Shown here: piece after piece, positions 33,297 through 43,805 of the stretch
Layout: the number at the start of each line of letters is the position of its first letter
Position numbering within the stretch: position 1 is the stretch's first letter
Origin: Metallyticus violacea
Lineage: Eukaryota > Arthropoda > Insecta > Mantodea > Metallyticidae
DNA: 64,000 bases
Reading direction: 5' to 3'
Assembly: GCA_030762175.1 (NCBI GenBank)
Contig: CM060831.1
Coordinates: 75,989,001 to 76,053,000, forward strand
The notes under the pieces: model-generated
What the model saw: the letters and a program-made list of their open reading frames with translations, nothing else
Told to the model about the DNA's origin: nothing
The model's database searches: none
Translations under genes and position numbers: made by a program

Positions 33297-33596
33297 TTTT
33301 TTTTTTTTTTTTTTTTTTTTGAGTAGTGTTTAACGCCCGTTTTTACAACTGAGGCACCACAGGCGGTGGACACTGATGATACATGAATTGAAATGATAAA
33401 TTGGGAAAGGATATTTTTTTTAAGGAAGGAAGCGTTCCAGGCCTAAGTTTAGGTACCTCCCCGGCATTTGCCAGTTATGAAGACTGAGGAAAACCTGGAA
33501 AAAACCCCAGTCAGGGAGGACGGTCCTGGCGGGATTCGAACCGCAGACCTCCCGCTCACGAGTCCGTGCCTTAACGATCTCGGCCACCCGTGGCGG
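33297..33596 (-). repeat. SINE-B copy with poly(A) tail and 13-bp target duplication
   Basis: A full-length SINE-B on the minus strand, with its tail as poly(T) at 33297-33320. The flanks carry TACTATTATTGAT at 33284-33296 and again at 33597-33609, an exact 13-bp target-site duplication. Internal landmarks: GGCACCACAGGCGGTGGACA, CCAGGCCTAAGTTTAGGTAC, GGGATTCGAACCGCAGACCT (B box) and CTTAACGATCTCGGCCACCC (A box). Retroposition by LINE-type target-primed reverse transcription is the known mechanism. Confidence 0.95.
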
Positions 33597-33899
33597 TACT
33601 ATTATTGATGAATGAACCATGGAAGAAATATGTTATCTTATTTAAACTTTGAAAAAAGTATTGCTATTATTGCAGTTGTATATCATATTTTTAAAATAAT
33701 ATGATATTTGTTTTAGAGACATGCCAATTGAAACAAAGAAAGAAATGTTGGACAAAGTTGCTTCCCCCGCAAGCTCTAAAAGCTTGCCAAATAAAATTAA
33801 GATAATGATATTGATGATAATAGAAATAATATATCTGATTTATTTTGCACGTCAGTGATTATCTTCAGCGGAGAACTAAAAATATTTCTGGAAGATATG

Positions 33900-34560
33900 A
33901 AAGATCTAAAGAGGATAAATCCAGTATTCATTAATAAGACTTAGCTGGGAGGGAAGGACCCTTGCTGACACTAACCAAGAAAAGAGCAAAAATAGTCAAA
34001 CCGAGGCCTAGTATACATGCAGAACATTTCCCATTTTGGAAACTAATAACATTCCAAGGAAACCCCCTTCTGTGATAAAACACAGTGTAACTTAATAATG
34101 GATTCGAAATCAATGTCATGTTCATTTGTCTTGGAAGTTCATTCCTCGGAGACTTGTAGAAATATATAAAGGGCCGGAGGAAGTTTGCTCTCTCTCACGT
34201 AATATATCCAGTACTAGTGTCAAAGTACCCCCTACCCCGCAGAAGGCAGACATCAAAGCTGAGAATAATGCACCCTGCAGTCGCAAGAGGTGGAATTAGT
34301 CGGGATCAGTGAAGTAATCTGCTGCTGTGAGAACAGAGATAGAACAAATTGAATATTCAATGCGAACCTTCCTGCCGCTGTGAAGGATAAAATTGCTGCA
34401 TGAAGAAGAAGAGGAGCAAAGATGGGCTGATCACACCGTCTTAGCTCCGGTCTGCCAACTGTAAACCCGATAAAGATTATCATGCGTTCTTTGCATTGTA
34501 GAGATGAATTCCAACATGTTTCGGACCGGAAAACAACTAAAAATTTTGAAATCTCTATAA
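33900..34560 (+). mobile_element. candidate solo LTR or promoter-like region
   Basis: Contains TATATAA (34163-34169) followed by AGGGCCGGAGG and a CT-rich start region with TCTCTCTCACG, then about 300 bp downstream a GATAAA signal at 34470 and a GCATTGTAG end. The spacing resembles LTR U3-R-U5, and the block is less AT-rich than its flanks. No second copy is in the window, so this is tentative; a 5' end of a host gene is another reading. Confidence 0.3.
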
Positions 34561-34624
34561 GGTGACCGAAAAAGTCGGTTTCAGACCAAACATTTCAAAG
34601 CATCATGTTCTTAACAAAATAATA

Positions 34625-35391
34625 CAGGGTGAGCAATGATTGACGCAACCGCGGGACCGGCCGGCAGCGCTATGTCGGCGGAGGCGGGGAGTATATTTGC
34701 CCTCCACTGCGCGAGGCTTCAGTGTGAGTTGAAATCTTGCAGAAGTAGCACGTGTTTGTTAGGCGACGCAATACAGTGTATTGAGTGAAAGTATATCAAG
34801 TGAAATTGGGCAATACAAGTATTCTACTCCCCAAAGAGTATTCTCATTACAGGAAATTCATGACGTGTTTCAAATAGAGTTATCACTAACAACATATAGC
34901 CTCCTCGTTCCCCCGATTTAAACCCCTGCGATTTTTACCTCTGAGGGCATTAAAAGAGGAAATACACACGTTTTAGATGAACTTAAAACTGGCATTTGTC
35001 AAGAAATAGCTGTCATTTCTCAGAGTGAACTGCAGAGTGTAATGAACTATTTCCTACGTAGGTGTCAGAAATGCTTGAAAAACGAAGGGAGGCAGTTCCG
35101 GCATCTCCCTGCTTAATATACGTGAGTAATTTACTTTTAAGTTTTTTGCAATATATGTTTGAATTAACTTATGTGACAAACCGTACTGCTTAGCTCCAAC
35201 AGGCCACGGCTTCCAAACCCGGAAGAAACTTTTAGTTATAAATCTGACTCCGGCCGTGAAAGCTTCTGACTACTCAAAACCGCATTATGTTTACTGCGGA
35301 CTTCCTGTTACCCGCACTGCTGACACAGCAGTCAGCCTAGCCGCCCGACCGCACGCCGCGAAACCGGTTGCGTGAAGGATTGTTCACCCCG
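34625..35391 (+). mobile_element. internally deleted DDE_3-type transposon with TIRs
   Basis: The left end CAGGGTGAGCAATGATTGAC and the reversed right end CGGGGTGAACAATCCTTCAC form inverted repeats that continue with GCAACC. Inside, the only coding trace is a transposase C-terminus: PPRSPDLNPCDFYL at 34900-34944, the motif around the third catalytic Asp, then after a stop (TGA) KEEIHTF, ELKTGICQEIAVISQSELQ and CQKCLKNEGRQFRHLPA to a TAA at 35113-35115. The first two catalytic Asp regions are missing. About 770 bp, a non-autonomous derivative. A clean TA duplication is not preserved on the right. Confidence 0.75.
34900..35115 (+). pseudogene. DDE_3 transposase C-terminal relic
   Basis: Third-Asp motif SPDLNPCDF followed by helical C-terminal sequence ending in a cysteine/basic segment (RCQKCLKNEG), the usual C-terminus of these insect transposases. 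One in-frame stop at 34945. The N-terminal HTH and most of the catalytic core are absent in this element. Confidence 0.75.
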
Positions 35392-35540
35392 TGCCTTCCA
35401 GTATTCAGTATAATCCCTATCAGTACATTAATAAACCTAATCTCTGAGGTTTTGTTTCGTAGCAATGAATCTTCATTAAACCAGATGAGTAATAAAATTG
35501 CAAAATTAGCTCGATAAACGTTGTAAAAGGATTTTTTAAT

Positions 35541-35812
35541 GATGTTTAACGCCCGTTTTTATTACTGAGGCACCACAGGTGGTGGGCACTGATGAGACAT
35601 AAGATGAAATGATAAATTGAGAAAGGATTTTTTTAAGGAAGGAAATGTTCCAGAACTAATTTTAGGGTACCTCCCCGGCATTTGCTATTTATGATACTGA
35701 GGAAAACTTGAGAAAACCTCTGTCAGGGGGGGACGACGGTCCTGGCGGGATTCGAACCCCAGACCTCCCGCTCACGAGTCTACGCCTTAACGACCTCGGC
35801 TACCCGTTACGG
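35541..35812 (-). repeat. SINE-B copy (minus strand)
   Basis: Near full length in reverse: GATGTTTAACGCCCGTTTTT, CACCACAGGTGGTGGGCACT, AGGGTACCTCCCCGGCATTT, GCGGGATTCGAACCCCAGAC (B box) and ACGCCTTAACGACCTCGGCT (A box). Confidence 0.92.
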
Positions 35813-36796
35813 TTCTCACAAGAGTAGAACCCAAATGCCCACAGCATAGACTCTCTCTCCCACTTGTTTACCCAAGATTTTGAAAATAATCTGTTTGCCG
35901 GTTAACCCTAATCTTGGGAGTGCAAACATATTGTACCACTGTACGCACCCTCTATAATAAATACACGCATTAAAAAAAAACGCAGCCTTGAAAGGAGTCG
36001 GTAAATCCTAGGTCATTATTAGATGCCTAAACCGGAATAGAAAATACCTCTCAACCCTTAGCTCTATCCCCCTTGTATATTTCAAACAGAAATTAGATGC
36101 AATTTACAATAAATTTTAGAAATGGGCATTTTAGTTACTATTTACTGTTTTTTTTCTGCGCGTTTTTAAATGGTACAGAGGGAAGCGAAACCTTAGCTAA
36201 AAGTTTCCCTCTAAAGAAGAAGTATGGCCGACCAAAGGAACGCTTATTATAGGGGAGTTTTCTGCGCATTACGTTCCCTCAATGGATTTATTCTGATGAG
36301 GTTTTTTCCTCCCCTCCTCTCTCATTTTCTTACGGGTTGTTTCGTACGTCTCAAGCACAGGATGATGTATTCCAGTATAAAGACAGCCATGTTCTTGGGG
36401 TTCAACAAATGCAGGCGCTGCTGAAACCTTACGCAGTTGCTATATCGGTTGCTCTAGACATATTTTATTTAGGATTACTCAATTATAAGGACCTTCTGTC
36501 TCCTGCGGCCTGGTACTCAATCCATTACTTGTGTTACTCCAGCTTTTCTATATACTTCCCTTTTTATTTATTTCTTTCTTCCTTTTTTCAACATGAACCT
36601 CTGCAACATCTTCGGTATTCTCCCAATTTACATTTTTTTCACGCGTTCACGGCACTACCTTTGGTTACTTCTATAATGTACCTTTAATTGCAATTATAAA
36701 AGTAATTATTCAATTTATGGTTTTCCTAATTATGCATGTAATGAAAGTTTTTCCTTAATTATATGAAATAAATAAAGCAACCCGTATTAGGATGGT
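35813..36796. other. unassigned DNA
   Basis: A 116-codon plus-strand ORF (36337-36687) is rich in aromatic residues at its C-terminus and reads like an AT-rich chance ORF. No family recognised. Confidence 0.4.
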
Positions 36797-37700
36797 TTTA
36801 TAATTGTTTTCTTAGAAAATAATTCTTCTTCTGTCAAATCACGGATTGAGCGAGGACCCGTTCCGAAGCTCAACTCTGTACTGGTTTGTTCATCTAATTC
36901 TTGGTCGTCACAGATCACGCTCTCCATTTGGCCTGTAGAGGAGGGCACTGCAAAGATGTCTGTTCATATGCATCCGCTGTACATGTTCTCTTCATTTCTC
37001 TTGATAAATGTAAATATCGTCTACTGTGTTCTCTTGCTCTAATTTCATTCTAATTTTGTCTCTTAAAGTTACCCCGAAAACGATCTCAAAAAGCACATTT
37101 GTGCTGCTTCTAATCTTTTTTTGTCTTCTGATATCGAAATCCTTGTTTCACTTCTGTATTTCAGTAATGGTTTTGATATAACAGCGTGGAATTTTAATTG
37201 CAAGCCTTTTTTAATCTTTGTGCCAAAATATTTCCTATAGATATTTATTTAATCCGTTGTATTTTGGGACTTTTGTTCTAGATCCTGATTGATGTCAAAT
37301 TGTGATATGATGGATCCTAAATATTTAAATACAGGAACTTTTTGTATCTGTTCATCATCAATAATCATTTTTGCTGTCACTCTGTATCTAGATAGGCCAT
37401 TACTTTAGTGTTTTCCTTTGTAATTTTTGTACTACTATCTTTTGCAATATTATTTTGCTGATACGAGTTTACCTCGTAAACCATCCCCAGTGTGGCCAGC
37501 AGTATTTGGTCATCTGCAAATCGAATTGACTTTTTTGAGCATCCATTCTTTAAGTTAATTCCTTTTATATTTCCTTTATTCTATGTTTCTGAGATTCTAT
37601 TCATGTACGAAGAGGCATCAAATACAACTGGAGATATAACAACTACCTTGCCGTAACCCACAGTTTATGGTGAAACATGTATTGTTGGTTCCACCTGTGC
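36797..37700 (-). pseudogene. LINE remnant 4: RT with intact FADD, broken elsewhere
   Basis: The minus strand reads SIRFADDQILLATLG at 37524-37480 (FADD codons 37509-37520), the reverse-transcriptase active-site motif in a form typical of RTE/CR1-like LINEs. It continues with KITKENTKVMAYL near 37400. Further left come frame-shifted connection sequence and a terminal GTGPRSIRDLTEEELF near 36850, which looks like the protein C-terminus. Stops interrupt every part, so it is inactive despite the preserved catalytic motif. Confidence 0.75.
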
Positions 37701-37751
37701 CGTTCATTTTGATTGTTGTTCTTCTGTAAAGAGATTTAATGGTATGAAGGT

Positions 37752-37863
37752 GGTTCCATAAGTTTCTACTTCGCCGATAAGGGTTATCGCCTTAACAAAA
37801 TTCTTATCTGGTGTCATACCTTATTTGTTAAGTAAATAATTGCAGCTGTAACTTACGCTCCGC
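37752..37863 (+). mobile_element. mariner end fragment
   Basis: Begins TTCCATAAGTTTCTACTTCG and continues TATCTGGTGTCATACCTTAT and TAAATAATTGCAGCTGTAAC. It matches, in reverse, the right end of the 15915-17181 mariner (17062-17181), i.e. the TIR and 5' untranslated part upstream of the transposase. The match stops at TTACGCTCCG, where DDE_3-type sequence begins. Confidence 0.85.
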
Positions 37864-38095
37864 TGTGTTCGCCGTGCAATCGCCGAGGACACTTTCGCAA
37901 ACGTTACTCAATCAGTAGTTCAACGTACTCAGAAGTGTATTGACGTCGATGGTGGGCATTTTGAGCAACTGTTGTAACTGTAAAAGTCTAAGATGATTAG
38001 TGCTCATCATTTTCTGTTTGTGCGAATTCAGTTTTGCTGTGTTAACACAGTTTCTTCTTTGAAGCGCGCATACATTTTTTGATACCCTCTGTATT
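37864..38095 (+). mobile_element. DDE_3-type transposon 3' end fragment
   Basis: GACACTTTCGCAAACGTTAC, TCAATCAGTAGTTCAACGTA, CTGTAAAAGTCTAAGATGAT and TAGTGCTCATCATTTTCTGT match the minus strand of 45839-46060. It carries the transposase C-terminus (TFANVTQSVVQRTQK) and its end, closing with a TIR-like GATACCCTCTGTA. Fused directly to a mariner end on its left. Confidence 0.85.
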
Positions 38096-38651
38096 TGATT
38101 CTAATAAATTTGCTATCCAGAATTATCTAAAAAGTGTCTGATTTAACTCTTAAAAAAGTAATGATCTGCCGTTGAAAATAAATAGAATATATTTTAAATC
38201 CTTAGATTGTGCTTTTGAAACGACAAATGTCTTTTGAGGGTGGAGACCAATAAGCAGTGTTCAATAAACTGCCAGAGTTTCCTTCTATGGTATGTAGGGG
38301 TTTTGCAATTCAATGATAATGGAAAGTTTGGGTTCAAAGTAATTCAAGTATTAGAAGCATTGAAATCAAAAGACAATTATTTGAAGAATTAATTGGTAAA
38401 TATTAAAATAAGGTGGTTAACAGTTTCAAAAACAAACAGTGAGTGGTTTTTCACAAAATACAATCTTGTGCTTTTTGATATGAGAAGAATTATATAGAAG
38501 CAGAATATTGGCACTTCTATGCTGTCATATGTTTCATTAATATGATTAAATTTAATTAAGAGATGATTATTTTGCAAATAATTTACTTTTTAAATAATAA
38601 TTTTGTTTAAAATCTAGTTACACAAATATAAGGTTTATATAGTAAAGGTAC

Positions 38652-38702
<51 letters not shown>

Positions 38703-38715
38703 TACTACTACTACT
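38652..38715. repeat. (ATT)n(ACT)n microsatellite
   Basis: A long ATT run followed by five ACT units. Confidence 0.95.
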
Positions 38716-38820
38716 TTATAATTAAAACATTTATTTCACTATGATAGTTACAAATATAACTTCATGTGTAAGATGTTAATTAACATGGTAAATGAAGTGT
38801 GTTACATCACAAGGTGAAAA

Positions 38821-39116
38821 GTCGGTCCTGGTGGTGTAGTGGTTACCATATTTGTCTCCTAAACCCAAGATCGCGGGTTCGAACCCGGTCAGGACCGATG
38901 GATTTTTTCGGGGCGTAAAAATCCTAAGTATGGCTTCCTTCGGAAGGGAAGTAAAGCCGTGGGTCCCGTGTCGTACATTTACGGCACGAAAAAGAACCTC
39001 AAGCTTGAAAGAGAGGCCTCTGAGCAAAATTTGTCGGCCGTTTCACGCCCTGAGTTGAATGGGACGCTGATGACCTGAGCTGTTAAAGAGCGTCCATAAA
39101 TAAACCATTAAAAAAA
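38821..39116 (+). repeat. full-length SINE-A with target duplication
   Basis: The head TCGGTCCTGGTGGTGTAGTG pairs with CCGGTCAGGACCGA, giving a tRNA-like acceptor stem. A box and B box (GGGTTCGAACCC) are intact and the body is complete. The 12-bp ACAAGGTGAAAA occurs at 38809-38820 and 39117-39128, a perfect target-site duplication. With its short A-rich tail, this is one of the best preserved copies in the window. Confidence 0.96.
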
Positions 39117-39128
39117 ACAAGGTGAAAA

Positions 39129-40305
39129 AAAATTCAGGAGATTTTCATGAAATTACTGTTACGCTTTTAACCATAATTAAGATATTTTATTAATTTTTCA
39201 TGAAAAATTTTAAAAATCATCGCCAAGAAAAGTTCTATCCTAGGGATTATTAAAATACATTTCGGGGTAGCTCAAACCAGCATTTTCCTAGAGAAGCCAT
39301 CCCTGCTCATGTACAGCATTTCTTGACTGAACCACAATTGTAATAAACAGTTCGTCGTCGTGTTATTTTTTTAACAGCAGAAAGGAATTTCAGGAGATTT
39401 TTTAATTTACAGCTTGGAAGAAAAACTTTCCTTGTTATGTAACTTAAAGCTTGATATCTCTGCCCTCTTTCTTAATTTATGCTGCAGAAGGTACATACTT
39501 AATTATTAAATATGTATACATATATAAATAAAAAGTTCTAGATAAAAGATGGCGAAAGTTTGAATTTAAACATTTATATGTTATGTACATTATGTGCTAT
39601 AAAAAGAATACTACATTAATAGCTGTAAAATTTTTTTAGAATGTGATATCCTTGCTATGATGAGGAAACACATATAAATACTTTAACATCATAACTTCCC
39701 TTGTTAATCCAGGGAAAAAAGGCATGTAATTAAAATACAGGAACGGTACATTACAATGTATATCTTATAACAGTCTACTGTAGCCTACAGAAACAAGAAA
39801 ATAATTGCTAGTCTAAGGCTTTTTACGAGAGGAAACGGAGATTAATTAGCTAATAAGATGACATCTTGCTGAAACATGGAAAAATACATTTCTACTCTGA
39901 AAGAATAGAATAGGGAAATTAAAATGAAGGCAAGGATTAAAAAAATATGTACTTGTTGTAAAGATGCGGTGTCAATCATTTGTGTTTTCTTGAGCTTTAA
40001 CCAGGTGCTACAGATGAAAAATTATTTTTCTCATGCAAAAGAAAATATGTTGTTTAAACGAAACTTGACAAATCCAATATGTTCATTCAAAAACTAACAT
40101 GTCCAAAATTCAAAACAGAATGTGTGAATTTTCAATATAAAAACGCTTAGCTACATAATACAACATTTCCCTAAATAACTAGTAACTAAGGAGATATCGT
40201 AGAATATTTTATCATTTTCCTTAAAGTGATTTGCAATGTACATGCATCATTTTGAACGTTTGCTCCTACTGTCCCCCTTTCTTTCTCTCTCAATCGTCAA
40301 TTTAC

Positions 40306-40343
<38 letters not shown>

Positions 40344-40642
40344 GTAATTCTTCACTAATCACTTAATAAAATACCCATTAAAACAAGGAATAACAAAATA
40401 TATCAAATGACCGACCAACTGTTTCAATAATTTAAAATAAAAATTTGTATTTGAAATGTTTTGTATGTATTTACTCTTGGTACCAGTTTTATATATCAAC
40501 ATTATTTTAAACACAAATATTTTACTTTGCTTTGCAATTATGAGGCAATAATAGATTTCTAAACAAAGAACTGGATTATTCAGTTTATAAATGTATACTA
40601 TAATGTGGCTCCTCCTCCGTTCCGTCGGTCTTGGTACTTGCA
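39129..40642. other. 1.5 kb AT-rich DNA
   Basis: No recognised gene or family repeat; a 31-base poly(A) at 40307-40337. Confidence 0.5.
40307..40337. repeat. poly(A) tract
   Basis: 31 A residues; no recognisable retroposon precedes it. Confidence 0.95.
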
Positions 40643-40925
40643 CCGCCACGAGTGGTCGAGGTCGTTAAGGCGCGGTTCATATGAGGTCTGGGATTCAAAT
40701 CCTGCCAGGACCGTCCTCCCTGACTGGGTTTTTTTTTCCAGGTTTTCCTCAGTCCTCAAAACTGGCAAATGCCGGGGAGGTACCCTAGACTTAGGCCTGG
40801 AACGCTTCCTTCCTTAAAAAAAAGTATCCTTTCCCAATATATCATTTCATCTCACGTATCATCAGTGTCCATCGCCTGTGGTGCCTCCGTAGTAAAAACG
40901 GGCGTTAAACACTACTCAATAAATA
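40643..40925 (+). repeat. SINE-B copy
   Basis: Head GCCACGAGTGGTCGAGGTCG, TTAAGGCGCGG (A box), GGGATTCAAATCCTGCCAGG (B box), body GCAAATGCCGGGGAGGTACC, TTAGGCCTGGAACGCTTCCT, end AACGGGCGTTAAACACTACT. It is joined directly to a truncated SINE-A. Confidence 0.93.
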
Positions 40926-41193
40926 AAACCATACTTGCCTTCTAAACTCAAGATCGCGGGTTCAAAGCCGGCCAGGTTTGATGGATTTTTTCGGGCGTAA
41001 AAATCCTAAGTATGGCTTCCTTCGGAAGGGAAGTAAAGCCGTGGGTCCCGTGTCGTACATTTACGGCACGAAAAAGAACCTCAAGCCTAAAAGAAGAGGC
41101 CTCTGAGCAAAATTTGTCGGCCGTTTCACGCCCTGAGTTGAATGGGACGCTGATGGCCTGAGATGTTAAAGAGCGTCCATAAATAAAACAAAT
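40926..41193 (+). repeat. 5'-truncated SINE-A joined to SINE-B
   Basis: Starts within the head at AACCATACTTGCCTTCTAAA (A box missing) and then runs complete to GAGCGTCCATAAATAAAAC. No unique DNA separates it from the SINE-B tail. Confidence 0.92.
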
Positions 41194-42856
41194 CAAATTC
41201 TCCTTCGTTCCCCTTCCGTTCACACCATTAACTGATATACATAGCGGATCAGTCAAGGTTATGCATATTTCAGGGACAGAGTGAGGAACGTGATAGCAGA
41301 ATTACGTCGACTATCACCTACACTCCTTTTTATTTTCTCTCGGGGTGTAACACGCTAATGAAAAAATTAATTGTCTCTATTTCGCCTGAAAGCCACAGTA
41401 ATCCGTTACATAGTTGTGTCTTATTGTTGTTCAGTCACATTAAACGTCTATGAAACTTTGCACACACATTTGTTCTTGCACATGTAGATCTCGATAATAA
41501 ATACTCTTTCAAAGTATTTAAAAATAATTATAGTTTACACTTTATAATAACTCCATCGACCGCCTCTTCAAAAAGATAGTTTCAACAAATATAAGATCAA
41601 TATTCTACCGTTATATGTTTGTAGACAGCACGCGCCAGATACCTACCGACTAGATGAGGGAGAGATAGTGAGTAGGAATGGAAATGGGAGAGAGTCGGCA
41701 CATTCTCCGCTAGCGTGCTTCTCATTGTGCCCTAAAAATGCGTAAACTCCTGTTTGGTTCAAATTTGTATCATTCATTCTCAGAAACTGCCACTACTTGC
41801 CTTTACAGCAACATACTCGGGAGAGATATCCTGGTCGTCAAAGCGACGGTCTTCCGTTTTCGTCTTTCTCTTTTGTCTAGATTACAGTAATCCAGAATAG
41901 TGTAGGAACAAGACAATATTGCAGACTGGCCATTCAAGCCCCATGGTGTTCAATCTTTAACAATTCTTTCTTAACAAGACGTGCTGGATTCCAGTTGCAT
42001 TGAATCTGATCCTTAAAGTCTGGGCGTTAACTTGGAGATTGAGATTTTTCTCCGATGAAGTTGATATAGAGGAAGGACTGTAGTTTTTGCGATCGGTTGT
42101 TGAACTTCCTCTCCTGTCGTCTTCCTGGGAGACCCAGGTTTGTGCTTAATGTTTTAACCATCCTCCCCTTGTTCCTGCTTACGGCGAATCCAATAGCGTA
42201 CACTCGTCCTACTACTTCCACTATAAGTATGTGGGACGCCCAATTCCCACGTGCCTATTATACGCCCTCTTAGTACCTCTGAAGTGTAAGGCTGAGTGAA
42301 AAACGAATAACCAAAGTTCTTACAGCACGACTAGTTTGTGGTATCAGAGGAGAAATAGCATTGAGCAGAAGGAGAGAGAGTAAAATACCTCCGGTCTGTT
42401 TCTCTTTACAGGTTGATTAGACTGATTTTGAGTCCCATTTTTCATACAAATGTCCCTGTGTCCTGGAAAATCCCGGTTTTTATCAAGAAGCAAAATGCAT
42501 GCAATATTTTCTCAATTACATTTATTTTACTTATGTTGTTAGCAGCAAGGGACTGAGAAATTAGGTAAAATGTTATCAAACTAGCTTTTATATTATAGTA
42601 AAAATATATTTCATTCTGTAGAACTCAGGTCCCCTTTTTGTGTTAATTTTTTTTTACCCTCCTGGAACTTATATTATAGCTACGCAGTTATTATTTATTT
42701 ACGTTACGATATTTACGTTACTTAACGACATTTACGATGATATGGTACGCTTGAGGAATGAGGGGTAACAGCGTTCATTCAGAATAACAACGTTGTTACG
42801 CACTGCAGTTTCTTTCAGTACATGTTTAGCGCTAATGAGACCCGGTTTAGAAATAA
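41194..42856. other. 1.7 kb without recognised genes
   Basis: Somewhat less AT-rich between 41600 and 42400. ORFs are below 70 codons and without motifs. Confidence 0.45.
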
Positions 42857-43802
42857 GGCTCCATTCACAATGAATTAAATGTAACATAAACTTAAACGTA
42901 AAAGTCAGGTGCTATGTATTGTGATGGAACCATTCACAATAAATCACTTAAAAATTAAAAATAAACGTACAATTAGACATAAACTTAAAAGTTTGCAAGG
43001 TCCAAAGTTTTGCATTTACGTCTAACTTAAACTTAAGAAATCACCCAATCAGAACACAACTTCTGTGTCTGTAGAGCTCTATGGTAGAATTTATCCATAC
43101 ATGGAGGACGGAAAACAAGTGCAACTCTAGCTGCTTGCTGCTGCAAGTCCCGAGCGACGGCGGAGAGAGCCGAATGTAATGCTACAGATAATTTAGTGAG
43201 ATCACCGGTTTCTAGGATTTACCCGAGGTTAGCGTTAGGTTAGTGTTATATATGAATTTATTGCGAATTCCAATGAGAGCAGATTTACCGTTACAATATT
43301 TTACTCGCCTAACATTCCCTTATCAATTTATATGTAAAAGTTACGGAGGACAAGGCATAGGTTACATTACTTTTAACTAAAAAATAATACATGGGACATT
43401 TACACTGCGGCCACGCACAGTAGTTCGGCTCTCGGGACTTGCAGCAGCTAACAGCAAGAGTTACACTTGTTTTCCATGCTCCGTGTAAGGGCAAATTATA
43501 GTAGAGAGAGCTGAAGATCAGTAACTCTGTAGACAGAATCGCGTCAATGGACAAAAGATTAATTCCATTATAATAAAGCTATCCTTGCTCATATTACTCG
43601 AAGCAAATTAGTTACTGCTACCACCTTCCACTTAGAAGCAGCCATTTTCAATCAGCTGTTAGTTGATCTTCGCTTGTTCTTATTTTTGATTAGTTAATAC
43701 GTACGTTTGCGTCTTTCATTGTGAATGCCTACATACTACTAAATTAACGTGTTACGTCTTATTTTGTTATGTTTACGATTGTTTTTGATTGTGAATGGGG
43801 CC
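42857..43802. mobile_element. 946-bp foldback element, PIF/Harbinger-like
   Basis: Ends are inverted repeats: left GGCTCCATTCACAATGAA, right (reversed) GGCCCCATTCACAATCAA, each flanked by TAA (42854-42856, 43803-43805). A 3-bp TAA/TTA duplication with GG-starting TIRs is the mark of PIF/Harbinger elements. The arms go far inward: GGAAAACAAGTGCAACTCTA and GCTGCTGCAAGTCCCGAG (43111-43154) are inverted at 43430-43475. The CATTCACAAT word recurs inside both ends. No transposase ORF is present, so it would be non-autonomous. Confidence 0.75.
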
Positions 43803-43805
43803 TAA

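Noticed and set aside
36224..36687. Candidate membrane protein ORF
   Set aside because: Hydrophobic residues follow from T-rich codons; there is no conserved motif, no start context and no continuation.
38821..38900. Possible true tRNA gene at the SINE-A head
   Set aside because: The acceptor stem pairs, but the anticodon arm is not canonical and the same head recurs with a constant non-tRNA body in every copy, so it is a SINE head.
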